DNA of 7,656 nt. Origin: Bacteroidia bacterium. Its GTDB lineage: Bacteria > Bacteroidota > Bacteroidia > UBA8524. Made by a program: the position numbers and the translations under genes. Of this stretch, positions 1 to 7,254 are shown one piece after another. The DNA lies in NCBI GenBank assembly GCA_023277325.1, contig JALRIQ010000298.1, positions 1 through 7,656 of the forward strand, written 5' to 3'. The notes beneath the pieces were generated by a model. That model made no database searches, had not been told where the DNA came from, and saw only the letters and a list, made by a program, of their open reading frames with translations. Numbering within the stretch: the first letter of the stretch is position 1; each line of letters begins with the position of its first letter.

Positions 1-284
1 GCGTGTTCGAGCGCAAACAACGCGCATTCCGCATTCAACACGCTGACGTTGTACGGCGGGCGTAATTTATCAATCTCAGCGATGAGCACTTGAGGGCCCA
101 ACAGATAGCCGAGGCGAATGCCTGCCAGTCCGAATTTAGACAACGTCCGCATCAACAGAACCTTGGCATTTGCTGCGGGGTCACGGCGCATCTCGGACAA
201 CCATGTCGTATCGGCGAAAGGTTGATAAGCCTCGTCGACCACAACCAAGCCGGGCGCTGCGGCAATCACGCGTTGCATGGCTTC
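1..284 (-). other. hisC: Fragment of proteobacterial-type histidinol-phosphate aminotransferase, fused in frame to lysS
   Basis: From about residue 296 of the lysS frame onward, the translation matches a PLP-dependent fold-type I aminotransferase of the HisC family (histidine biosynthesis: imidazole-acetol phosphate plus glutamate to histidinol phosphate). Visible landmarks are [13 protein letters not shown], whose Asp311 would contact the PLP ring nitrogen; [16 protein letters not shown], with the Schiff-base lysine at Lys344 and the phosphate-binding Arg351; and [14 protein letters not shown]. The [12 protein letters not shown] and [10 protein letters not shown] wording is what I expect from betaproteobacterial HisC, not from Bacteroidota. 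The segment is about 57% GC by hand count against roughly 40% just beyond the join, and its third positions favour G and C. It is the middle to C-terminal part of the enzyme: the N-terminal part is absent and the end is cut by the window. The exact join is uncertain, about 276-290. The family call is firm; the beta-lineage source is inference. Confidence 0.85.
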
Positions 285-1166
285 GGTATAATCCATCATC
301 CAGTTATAATCTTTGTAGGCGACGTAAATTTCCATCACCGTAAATTCTGGGTTATGGGTTCTATCCATTCCTTCATTTCTGAAGTTCCTGGAAAATTCAT
401 ACACCCCATCAAATCCACCCACGATTAGTCGCTTCAGATAAAGCTCATTTGCAATACGCAAATACAAAGGCATATTCAGGGCGTTATGATGCGTCATAAA
501 CGGACGTGCCGCTGCTCCACCAGGAATTGGCTGCAATACAGGAGTATCTACTTCGATATAGCCCGAATTATTGAAGAACTCACGCATGGCGTTGATGATC
601 TTGGTGCGTTTGATAAAGGTTTGTTTCACCCCCTCATTCACCACCAAATCAACATAACGCTGACGGTAACGTTGTTCTGGATCATTGAAGGCATCGTATA
701 CCTTGCCATCCTCATCGGTTTTTACAATCGGCAATGGTTTCAGGCTTTTTGAAAGTAAGGTCAATTCAGTAACCTGAATAGAAATTTCACCTACCTGAGT
801 GGTGAATACATAGCCCTTTACTCCAATAAAATCGCCTATATCAAGCAGTTTCTTCCATACGTTATTGTAGAGTTCTTTGTCTTCTTCCGGACAAATCTCA
901 TCGCGATTCACATAGATCTGGATTCTTCCGGTATGGTCCATGATTTCGCCAAAGGAAGCTTTTCCCATAATACGGCGACTCATCAATCGGCCCGCAATGC
1001 TCACATTTTTATAGTCAAGCTTAGCACGTTCGTAGTTTTCCTTGATATCGGCAGCTGTTACATTGACGTCGTACGCCTCTGCTGGATAAGGGTTTATACC
1101 CATTTCGCGGAGCTGTCCTAGTTTTTCTCTTCGCTGTACTTCTTGTTCTGATAATTCGTGAGCCAT
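1..1166 (-). CDS. lysS: Lysyl-tRNA synthetase, N-terminal ~295 residues, joined in frame to foreign hisC sequence; partial at window edge
   Basis: Class II lysyl-tRNA synthetase charges tRNA-Lys with lysine in the cytoplasm using ATP. The frame opens at ATG 1166 ([16 protein letters not shown], a typical start for this family) and stays open for 388 codons to the window edge. Residues about 54-140 form the OB-fold anticodon-binding domain ([20 protein letters not shown] and onward). Class II motif 1 lies near 184-213 (ending in EVDTPVLQP), the GGAAARPF substrate loop at 216-223, and motif 2 at about 262-281 ([15 protein letters not shown]). All of this reads as ordinary Bacteroidota LysS up to NWMMDYTE (288-295). 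After that the LysS sequence stops: the remaining ~200 residues of a normal ~500-residue enzyme, including motif 3, are missing and HisC-like sequence follows. As written the product could not be an active synthetase. The N-terminal identification is firm; the full-length gene is not present here. Confidence 0.93.
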   Translation of the reverse strand, partial: MAHELSEQEVQRREKLGQLREMGINPYPAEAYDVNVTAADIKENYERAKLDYKNVSIAGRLMSRRIMGKASFGEIMDHTGRIQIYVNRDEICPEEDKELYNNVWKKLLDIGDFIGVKGYVFTTQVGEISIQVTELTLLSKSLKPLPIVKTDEDGKVYDAFNDPEQRYRQRYVDLVVNEGVKQTFIKRTKIINAMREFFNNSGYIEVDTPVLQPIPGGAAARPFMTHHNALNMPLYLRIANELYLKRLIVGGFDGVYEFSRNFRNEGMDRTHNPEFTVMEIYVAYKDYNWMMDYTEAMQRVIAAAPGLVVVDEAYQPFADTTWLSEMRRDPAANAKVLLMRTLSKFGLAGIRLGYLLGPQVLIAEIDKLRPPYNVSVLNAECALFALEH

Positions 1167-1182
1167 CCTCTAAAAATTTGCG

Positions 1183-1190
1183 CGAAGATA
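1183..1190 (-). promoter_or_regulatory. Possible Bacteroidota -7 element for lysS
   Basis: The minus strand reads TATCTTCG, one mismatch from the Bacteroidota primary sigma consensus TAnnTTTG. It ends 16 bases upstream of the lysS ATG. The identical octamer precedes the TPR gene at 5437-5444. I do not see a clear -33 TTG box at the usual spacing, so this rests on the -7 match and position only. Confidence 0.4.
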
Positions 1191-1197
1191 GCGCCAA

Positions 1198-1211
1198 GGA
1201 AATTAATTTCC
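1198..1211. repeat. Perfect 14-bp palindrome in the divergent lysS / T9SS-cargo promoter region
   Basis: GGAAATTAATTTCC is its own reverse complement over all 14 bases. It lies 7 bases upstream of the putative lysS -7 element, roughly where a -33 box or an operator would sit, and about 84 bases upstream of the divergent coding start. Its size and symmetry suit a dimeric regulator site, but AT-rich palindromes also arise by chance and no second copy was seen in the window. Confidence 0.35.
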
Positions 1212-1281
1212 GACGGAATGGGTGATTGATACAACTATTTAGGGCCGAATGCGGTCTATCTAGTAAATTGAGCAGATTTAT

Positions 1282-1289
1282 TAACTTTG
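1282..1289 (+). promoter_or_regulatory. Bacteroidota -7 element for the large T9SS cargo gene
   Basis: TAACTTTG is a full match to TAnnTTTG. It ends 5 bases before the ATG at 1295, so transcription would start at or next to the start codon and the mRNA would be leaderless or nearly so. This spacing also supports ATG 1295 over the in-frame ATG at 1226, which lies upstream of the element. A -33 box is not obvious. Confidence 0.5.
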
Positions 1290-1294
1290 GACGA

Positions 1295-4200
1295 ATGGGG
1301 ATTAAGCAATTGCTAAAAGGAAGCATGATTGCCTGCACTTTGCTGTTTCAGAACGCAATGGCGCAGGCGGGCATGCAGTTTACCCCAAACCTCGGCCAAT
1401 GGCATGAAAAGATAGCCTTTGAGGCGGATATCCTGGCAGGTAAACTCTTTCTCGAGAAGACGGGCTTTACCTACTATATGTACCAGGGCGACGATCAGCA
1501 TGCTTACCATGATATCATGCACAAAAGGGGGGAGTTTCCGAAGAACTTCACCATGCGGGGGCATATCCTCAAAACTAAATTTGTAGGCAGCAATATACCG
1601 GAGCTAAAAGGTGATGAACCTTTTGATTTTTATAAAAACTACCTCATCGGAAGGGATAAAAAACATTGGGCCTCTCATGTCCCAGTTTATGGCGTGGTTG
1701 ACTATTCTTCCGTTTATTCAGGCATCGATCTGAAAGTTTACAGCAACCAAGATGGACTAAAGTACGACTGGATTATCGCCCCAAATTCAGATCCATCGCA
1801 GATAAAGATTGAGTACCAGGGAGCAGAGGATCTTTTCATCAACGATGGACAGTTTTATATCCGAACATCAATCAATCACTTGGTAGAAACCCCTCCGGAA
1901 GCATATCAGATTATTGATGGAAAGCGCATTCCGGTAGGCTGTTCTTTCGATTTAAACGGAAAAGTACTCGGCTATAAGTTGGGTGAATACAACAAAGCGT
2001 ATCCACTTGTCATCGATCCGCCGATTATGGTTTTTGCGACCTATTCGGGTTCTTCAGCTGATAATTTTGGTTTTACAGCGACTTACGACAAAAGAGGAAG
2101 TCTTTATGCAGCCGGAAATGTAACTCACGAATACAGCAATGCGCCAGGAGGAAAATATCCATCTACTGCTGGAGCCTTCCAGGTGAACCCTGCGGGATTT
2201 GTCGGAACAAGCGGCCCATATGGTTTCTTTAAGTGCGATATGGCCATTTCCAAGTACGATTCATCGGGCAAAAAGCTTCTTTGGGCCACCTATTTGGGAG
2301 GAACAGATAACGACTATCCCAATAGTTTGGTGGTAGATTCCGAAAACAGGCTTCTTGTTTTGGGGAGCACCTATTCAGCGGATTTTCCTGTCGATACTTC
2401 GGCATACGATACCCTTCACGGGGGCAAATCAGATATTGTCGTGGTGAAGTTTTCTTTCGATGGGTCGGCTTTGTTAGGATCGACCTTTGTAGGTGGTCCG
2501 AATGATGATGGCGTATTGGATGGAACTGCCTTAGTATTCAATTACGCGGATAATTACCGAGGTGATATTCAGGTGGCCAGAAATGGCGATATCTTTTTTG
2601 CTTCCAGCTCTAAATCAGATACCGGAATTTTTATAAGTCCGGACGCCATTCAGACTAAAAACAATGGGGGATACGACGGCTTGCTTGTACAGCTTGATTC
2701 ATTGCTCACCGAAATCAAATGGTCGACCTATTACGGAGGCAAGCAAGATGATGGTTTCTATTCTTTGCGTATAGATCGCAGCAATAACCTTATTGCAGGA
2801 GGAGGAGCCGTTAGCAATGATTTAGTGACTACACCGGGTTCCATCTTTGAAAAGAAAATAGGGGGCATAGACGGTATGATTGTCCGCATAGACCCCAAAA
2901 ACAAACAACTGCTGGCAGCAACCTATATGGGTACTTCCCAATATGACCAGGTGTATTTTGTGGATTTCGATCTTAAAAATCACGTTTATGCCTATGGACA
3001 AACTATGGGGACCTTTCCCGTTGTAGGGAATCCATATTCCTACACTGCAGGTGGCTTATTCATTTTAAAGATGGATGAAGAACTTGATTCGGTATTGATG
3101 TCGACTACACTTGGATCACGTCCGAATGACCCGAATCTCTCACCAACTGCCTTTTTGGTAGACAACTGTTTTAATATCTACTTTGCCGGATGGGGCTCGG
3201 ATGAAGGGGGGCATGTCGGAACAACCACGGGAATGCCAGTAACTCCTGATGCCATTCAAGGTCAAACCGACGGCAATGATTTTTACCTTGGTGTACTGGA
3301 TAAAAATGCACAGAACCTGATTTACGCCACCTATTTTGGAGGCACACAAACCAACGATCATGTGGATGGCGGAACGAGTCGCTTCGACAAGAGGGGAGTG
3401 GTCTACCATTCTGTTTGTGGAAGTTGTCCTCCTTCGGGAAATGCTTTTATCTCGGATATTCCTACAACGCCTGGTGCTGCATTCCCAACGAATCTAAGTC
3501 CGCGATGTAGTAATGCTTCTTTTAAGCTCGATTTTCAAATTACTTATGCTGTAGAGTCTGACTTTACTGCTGCTCCGTTGGCAGGTTGCGGACCGCTTAC
3601 GGTCAATTTTACCAACAAAAGTTACCAGGGAACTCGGTTTGATTGGGTTTTTGGCGACGGAACCACAGATACCGGCTATGATGCTGTCCATACTTATACC
3701 CAACCAGGAAAGTATACTGCCTACTTGCGTGTTACCGACTCTTTATCTTGTAATACCACCGATTCTGTGACGGTTGAGATTGAAGTGATTATCAGCACGC
3801 CGGCCGACTTTTCATACAGCATTGAACCTTGTGGAAGAGAGGTGACATTTACCATGCAAGATGGACTCAATGCGCCATTGGGATATTCCTGGGATTTTGG
3901 CGACGGGACTACTTCTACAGAAAGAACGCCAAAACATGAATACAAGGACTTTGGCCGTTACCAGGTCAAATTAATTACCAATGCAAAAAGTCCATGCGCC
4001 GATTCTATCGTTCAGGAAATTAGTTTGAATGAACCGGCTTCGGCAGACTTAAAAATCCCGAATGTTTTTACGCCAGATGGAGACCCGTTAAATGCGTGTT
4101 ATCGATTTGATGGCTTAAGGGAATGTGATGAGGTCGAAGTGGAAATTTATAACCGCTACGCCATACTTATTTATGAATCAGAGGATATCAATTTTTGCTG

Positions 4201-4324
4201 GGATGGCAGAGATAAGGACAATGGAAAGCTATTGCCTGCGGGCGTATACTATGTGATAGCTCGCATTCGATCCTCAGGAAGTGACTGGAAAGAATATAAA
4301 GGAACGGTCACCATGATTTATTGA
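1295..4324 (+). CDS. Secreted SBBP-repeat / PKD-domain protein with type B (CHU_C) T9SS sorting signal
   Basis: A large exported protein (1009 residues), probably displayed on the cell surface or released through the type IX secretion system; its ligand is unknown. A signal peptide spans residues 1-23 (cleavage after AMA, before Gln24). Residues ~27-245 resemble the DUF7948 domain that precedes SBBP propellers (FTPNLGQWHEKI near the start, LKYDWIIAPNSDPSQIKIEY later). Seven ATYxGG-type strands begin near residues 248, 331, 396, 477, 542, 603 and 678, spaced 61-83 residues apart, as in a seven-bladed beta-propeller. The last blade carries the Cys-rich FDKRGVVYHSVCGSCPPSG stretch typical of this Bacteroidota family. 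Two PKD domains follow, at ~755-835 (WVFGDGT, 784-790) and ~837-915 (WDFGDGT, 866-872). The end, from IPNVFTPDGD (~921) to EYKGTVTMIY (1009), is the CHU_C / gliding motility-associated C-terminal domain. The start at 1295 is chosen because it places the signal peptide at the N-terminus; the upstream ATG at 1226 would add 23 residues without export character. It stands alone, diverging from lysS and converging on sucD. Binding or adhesion is inferred from domain type only. Confidence 0.9.
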   Translation: MGIKQLLKGSMIACTLLFQNAMAQAGMQFTPNLGQWHEKIAFEADILAGKLFLEKTGFTYYMYQGDDQHAYHDIMHKRGEFPKNFTMRGHILKTKFVGSNIPELKGDEPFDFYKNYLIGRDKKHWASHVPVYGVVDYSSVYSGIDLKVYSNQDGLKYDWIIAPNSDPSQIKIEYQGAEDLFINDGQFYIRTSINHLVETPPEAYQIIDGKRIPVGCSFDLNGKVLGYKLGEYNKAYPLVIDPPIMVFATYSGSSADNFGFTATYDKRGSLYAAGNVTHEYSNAPGGKYPSTAGAFQVNPAGFVGTSGPYGFFKCDMAISKYDSSGKKLLWATYLGGTDNDYPNSLVVDSENRLLVLGSTYSADFPVDTSAYDTLHGGKSDIVVVKFSFDGSALLGSTFVGGPNDDGVLDGTALVFNYADNYRGDIQVARNGDIFFASSSKSDTGIFISPDAIQTKNNGGYDGLLVQLDSLLTEIKWSTYYGGKQDDGFYSLRIDRSNNLIAGGGAVSNDLVTTPGSIFEKKIGGIDGMIVRIDPKNKQLLAATYMGTSQYDQVYFVDFDLKNHVYAYGQTMGTFPVVGNPYSYTAGGLFILKMDEELDSVLMSTTLGSRPNDPNLSPTAFLVDNCFNIYFAGWGSDEGGHVGTTTGMPVTPDAIQGQTDGNDFYLGVLDKNAQNLIYATYFGGTQTNDHVDGGTSRFDKRGVVYHSVCGSCPPSGNAFISDIPTTPGAAFPTNLSPRCSNASFKLDFQITYAVESDFTAAPLAGCGPLTVNFTNKSYQGTRFDWVFGDGTTDTGYDAVHTYTQPGKYTAYLRVTDSLSCNTTDSVTVEIEVIISTPADFSYSIEPCGREVTFTMQDGLNAPLGYSWDFGDGTTSTERTPKHEYKDFGRYQVKLITNAKSPCADSIVQEISLNEPASADLKIPNVFTPDGDPLNACYRFDGLRECDEVEVEIYNRYAILIYESEDINFCWDGRDKDNGKLLPAGVYYVIARIRSSGSDWKEYKGTVTMIY

Positions 4325-4334
4325 TCCATAAAAA

Positions 4335-4356
4335 AAGGCCAGATTGCTCTGGCCTT
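4335..4356. terminator. Bidirectional hairpin terminator between the T9SS cargo gene and sucD
   Basis: A perfect 9-bp stem, AAGGCCAGA / TCTGGCCTT, closes a 4-base loop. On the minus strand the loop is GCAA, a GNRA tetraloop, and the stem runs into seven Ts (complement of A 4330-4336): a canonical intrinsic terminator. On the plus strand the loop is TTGC and the tail is GGTTTTCT, a weaker form that may still end the transcript of the gene stopping at 4324. Confidence 0.8.
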
Positions 4357-4388
4357 GGTTTTCTGAAACGTACTATCAATAAAAAAAG

Positions 4389-4414
4389 GAGATCCTGCAG
4401 GGTCGAAGGATCTC
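4389..4414 (-). terminator. Intrinsic terminator of sucD
   Basis: An 8-bp perfect stem, GAGATCCT / AGGATCTC, with a 10-base loop starts 8 bases after the sucD stop. On the minus strand it is followed by one C and then seven Ts (complement of A 4381-4387). Direction and position assign it to sucD. A second hairpin with its own minus-strand T-tract follows at 4335-4356. Confidence 0.8.
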
Positions 4415-4422
4415 AGTATTAT

Positions 4423-5304
4423 TTATGCTTGAGAAGCTTTCAGCAATGAGGCCATTGCACTTCCTATATCTGCTGGAGATTCAACCACGTGAATTCCGCA
4501 TTTACGCATGATTTCCATTTTTGCAGCTGCGGTATCGTCTTTACCACCAACAATCGCTCCGGCGTGTCCCATACGGCGACCTGCTGGTGCAGTTTGTCCT
4601 GCGATAAAACCTACAACTGGTTTAGTTCCATTTTCTTTGATCCACTCTGCAGCAAGTGCTTCGTAATTTCCACCAATCTCACCAATCATTACAATGGCAT
4701 CTGTTTCTGGATCATTCATCAACATCATTACTGCTTCACGTGTTGGAGTTCCAATGATTGGGTCACCACCAATACCGATTGCAGTGGATACACCTAAGCC
4801 TGCTTTCACAATTTGGTCAGCAGCTTCGTAAGTCAAGGTTCCTGATTTAGAAACGATACCTACTCGGCCTGGCTTGAATACGAATCCTGGCATAATACCA
4901 ACCTTCGCTTCACCTGGTGTGATAACACCTGGGCAATTAGGACCGATCAATACACAGTCTCTTTTCTTGATATAGGCTTTTGCAGTGATCATGTCACCGG
5001 TAGGAATGCCTTCAGTGATGCAAACAATCACTTTAATTCCAGCATCTGCAGCTTCCATAATGGCATCAGCAGCGAATGCAGGTGGAACAAAAATGATAGA
5101 AACATCAGCTCCGGTAGCTTTTACTGCAGACTCAACGGTATTGAATACCGGACGATCCAAATGGCTGGTGCCTCCTTTTCCTGGAGTAACTCCACCCACC
5201 ACATTGGTGCCATATTCAATCATTTGAGACGCGTGAAAAGTACCTTCACTGCCTGTAAAACCTTGTACGATGATTTTTGAATGTTTATTAACGAGAACGC
5301 TCAT
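4423..5304 (-). CDS. sucD: Succinate-CoA ligase (succinyl-CoA synthetase), alpha subunit
   Basis: The alpha subunit pairs with the beta subunit SucC in the TCA cycle to convert succinyl-CoA, nucleoside diphosphate and phosphate to succinate, CoA and NTP in the cytoplasm. The 293-residue length is normal for the family and both ends look intact. The Rossmann CoA-binding domain opens with [12 protein letters not shown] (10-21), and the next hallmark is VTPGKGG (39-45). The ligase half contains [12 protein letters not shown] (120-131), [10 protein letters not shown] (151-160) and AIGIGGDP (175-182). The phosphohistidine loop is [14 protein letters not shown], with the catalytic residue at His247. 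ATG 5304 gives the standard [18 protein letters not shown] start. No Shine-Dalgarno sequence is visible. sucC is not adjacent: the neighbours are unrelated and on the opposite strand, so the beta subunit must be encoded elsewhere. Nucleotide specificity (ATP or GTP) is set mainly by SucC and cannot be read here. Confidence 0.97.
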   Translation of the reverse strand: MSVLVNKHSKIIVQGFTGSEGTFHASQMIEYGTNVVGGVTPGKGGTSHLDRPVFNTVESAVKATGADVSIIFVPPAFAADAIMEAADAGIKVIVCITEGIPTGDMITAKAYIKKRDCVLIGPNCPGVITPGEAKVGIMPGFVFKPGRVGIVSKSGTLTYEAADQIVKAGLGVSTAIGIGGDPIIGTPTREAVMMLMNDPETDAIVMIGEIGGNYEALAAEWIKENGTKPVVGFIAGQTAPAGRRMGHAGAIVGGKDDTAAAKMEIMRKCGIHVVESPADIGSAMASLLKASQA

Positions 5305-5320
5305 GTCAAAAAATTTGGCG

Positions 5321-5327
5321 CAAATTA
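5321..5327 (-). promoter_or_regulatory. Weak -7-like element for sucD
   Basis: The minus strand reads TAATTTG, which is TAnnTTTG with one T missing. It ends 16 bases before the sucD ATG, the same distance as the lysS element from its start. The match is imperfect and no -33 box was found. Confidence 0.25.
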
Positions 5328-5356
5328 GCCTTATTGAGGCAGATTAGGAAATGAAA

Positions 5357-5382
5357 TTGAAGAAAGAAGTAAGCTTCTTCAA
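5357..5382. repeat. Inverted repeat in the sucD / TPR intergenic region
   Basis: TTGAAGAA and TTCTTCAA form an 8-bp perfect inverted repeat around a 10-base centre that also contains an alternative AGAAG / CTTCT stem. On the plus strand CCTTTTTG follows, so it could be a weak hairpin. It lies between two divergent starts, so a terminator role makes little sense. A regulatory site or chance is more likely. Confidence 0.25.
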
Positions 5383-5436
5383 CCTTTTTGCCCACTTGGC
5401 CGTCTCATTAATCTAGGCTCAAATTCTGCAATACTT

Positions 5437-5444
5437 TATCTTCG
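5437..5444 (+). promoter_or_regulatory. Possible Bacteroidota -7 element for the TPR gene
   Basis: TATCTTCG, one mismatch from TAnnTTTG, ends 7 bases before the ATG at 5452, implying a very short or absent 5' leader. It is the same octamer as the one before lysS on the other strand. Confidence 0.4.
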
Positions 5445-5451
5445 AACGCTC

Positions 5452-7248
5452 ATGAAAAACCTTTTCATCTTTATATGCTTATTTGTTCTCGCGACTAATC
5501 GCGTTATAGCCCAGCCCAACATGCCATTAGAAAGGCAAGCGGAGCTGTATATGCAGAATGGTGATTTTGTAACCGCCATTGCCTTATACGATCAGCTGCT
5601 AAAGTCAGACCCGAATAATGTGCTCTACCTCACTAACCGGGGCTGGTCAAAACTCAATGCCAGCTCTTTTACACAGGGTGCTGAAGACTTAATAAATGCG
5701 GTGAAAATCGACAATGCATGTAGCCGCTGTTATATTGGCTTGGCTATTTTTAGCATGCAGAATGGTTTTCTTGATGATGCATTGGAACAGGCTTCATTAG
5801 CCGTAAAATCCGAGGACACCGCTTCTTTTAACTACTTTATCCGTGCTCAGATTTATGAAGCAAAAGGAGAGAATTATAAGGCAGGGAAAGATTTCAATAC
5901 CGCCATTGAAAAGAATCCGCTGGTAGCCGATTACTATTATTCAAGAGGGAACTTTCTTTTCCGTTTAGGGAAATATGAGGATGCAGTGGATGATTTCTCC
6001 AACGCACTTCTTTTAGAACCTAAGGTTGCCGACTTCCATTTTCAACGAGGCTATACCTACTATATGTTGAAGCAGTTCAATTATGCCGAAATTGATATTC
6101 AACGGGCTGTGCGAATTGATAGTACCAATGCCGACTATTGGCTCGGATTAGGTGCCATTCAGGAGGCTATGGGTAATCCGAACAGTGCGCTAACAAGTTA
6201 TAGCCGCACGGCTGCTTTAAGTCCGATGAATGCTTTAGCCTACTTCAACCGGGCCAATATCTATTTTGAAAAAGCCATGCTCGATTCATCTTGTGTTGAC
6301 TATGAGCGCTGTTTAAAGGCCTTAGGAGTTGCGCGTTATCCTCGGGAGGACATGCGGCAAGAGGCACAAGCCATGTTAATCAACCATTGCGATACTGCCT
6401 CGCCGGCCTATTATTACCAACGCGGACTAATGGCCATGGAATTGAAACAATGGCAGGTGGCCAAAAAGATATTGATAGAAGGAGCAGCTAAATGGCCAGA
6501 GCATCCATTGATTAATAGCTTCTTAGGAAATACCTATTTGGGATTGAAAAACTATGAGGCCGCTATCAATGCCTATAATAATGCCCTGAAAAAGACGGAT
6601 GAAACGCCAGAGGATGTGCGGAATTCGTATACACTCCAGTCGAATAATGTAAACCCTGATCTCTATATGCGCCAATTGTATTCCAGCGTATATGATGGAT
6701 TATCAAAATGCTATTTGGCCATTGATGAATTGCCGGAAGCCAAGGAATCGGTAGAGAAAGCCATCTTTTTGGCAGAGAAAATTCAGGATGCTCCTGTTTT
6801 ACCACTCAAACTCATGAAAGCCAATGTATTGGCTACCATGGGGGAGGATCAACTCGCATTTGCGTTATTGGAGGAAATCATCAAACTGAATCCAGACTAT
6901 GCCTCAGCTTATGTAGTACGCGCCCGATTGTTATTGAAAAATGCTATTGCGACATCAAACAAACGCGCTAAGTTTTCCTTCGCTACAGCCCCAAAATCAG
7001 GCATGTATTATTTGCAGGAGCCAAGCCGCTACAAAAAAACCAAAGTGGATCAAGTGATGGTAAATAGTGCGCTGGGTGATGCCCGCATTGCGATTGCTTT
7101 AAATCCTGATTTTGCTGAGGCCTATTTTGTAATCGGCCAGATTAAATACTTTTCGGGTAAAAGCGACTATTGCCAGGATTTCTTAAAAGCAAAAACCCTG
7201 GGTTTGGAAGATGCTTTGGACCTTTTCGGAAAACCTTGCCACGAATAA
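5452..7248 (+). CDS. Exported tetratricopeptide-repeat protein
   Basis: A 598-residue protein with an N-terminal signal peptide (MKNLFIFICLFVLATNRVIA, likely cleaved before Gln21), so it probably sits in the periplasm or at the outer membrane. Almost all the rest is tandem TPR units of about 34 residues, which form helix-turn-helix scaffolds for protein binding. A regular block runs from ~28 to ~290 with about eight units, recognisable from AELYMQNGDF, RAQIYEAKGENY, SRGNFLFRLGKYEDA, QRGYTYYMLKQF and similar. A second block runs from ~317 to ~580 (YQRGLMAMELKQW, FLGNTYLGLKNYEAA, and EAYFVIGQIKYFSGK near the end). Between them lies a linker with Cys residues (SSCVDYERCLKALG to NHCDTAS). An unusual basic insertion occupies ~502-540 inside a C-terminal repeat. 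No enzyme domain or T9SS signal is seen. The first Cys (residue 9) sits inside the hydrophobic core and is a poor lipobox. The specific role is unknown. Confidence 0.88.
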   Translation: MKNLFIFICLFVLATNRVIAQPNMPLERQAELYMQNGDFVTAIALYDQLLKSDPNNVLYLTNRGWSKLNASSFTQGAEDLINAVKIDNACSRCYIGLAIFSMQNGFLDDALEQASLAVKSEDTASFNYFIRAQIYEAKGENYKAGKDFNTAIEKNPLVADYYYSRGNFLFRLGKYEDAVDDFSNALLLEPKVADFHFQRGYTYYMLKQFNYAEIDIQRAVRIDSTNADYWLGLGAIQEAMGNPNSALTSYSRTAALSPMNALAYFNRANIYFEKAMLDSSCVDYERCLKALGVARYPREDMRQEAQAMLINHCDTASPAYYYQRGLMAMELKQWQVAKKILIEGAAKWPEHPLINSFLGNTYLGLKNYEAAINAYNNALKKTDETPEDVRNSYTLQSNNVNPDLYMRQLYSSVYDGLSKCYLAIDELPEAKESVEKAIFLAEKIQDAPVLPLKLMKANVLATMGEDQLAFALLEEIIKLNPDYASAYVVRARLLLKNAIATSNKRAKFSFATAPKSGMYYLQEPSRYKKTKVDQVMVNSALGDARIAIALNPDFAEAYFVIGQIKYFSGKSDYCQDFLKAKTLGLEDALDLFGKPCHE

Positions 7249-7254
7249 AAACAG

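Noticed and set aside
90..1121. Plus-strand open frames of 112, 88 and 62 codons (90-428, 486-752, 933-1121)
   Set aside because: They lie antisense to the continuous lysS/hisC frame, and their translations resemble no family and have no promoter-like context.
1..1166. A novel bifunctional LysS-HisC enzyme
   Set aside because: The join cuts the LysS catalytic domain and lacks the HisC N-terminus, and it coincides with a GC and lineage change at the sequence end, which favours an artefact.
1226..1294. In-frame upstream start (ATG 1226) for the cargo gene, adding 23 residues
   Set aside because: It would bury the signal peptide and lies upstream of the -7 element at 1282-1289; ATG 1295 puts an export signal at the N-terminus.
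1021..1338. Minus-strand frame of 105 codons across the lysS start and the start of the cargo gene
   Set aside because: It is in a different frame from lysS, overlaps real coding sequence on both sides and has no recognisable content.
4489..5227. Plus-strand frames 4489-4797 and 4985-5227
   Set aside because: Both are antisense shadows of sucD, which is complete and well conserved.
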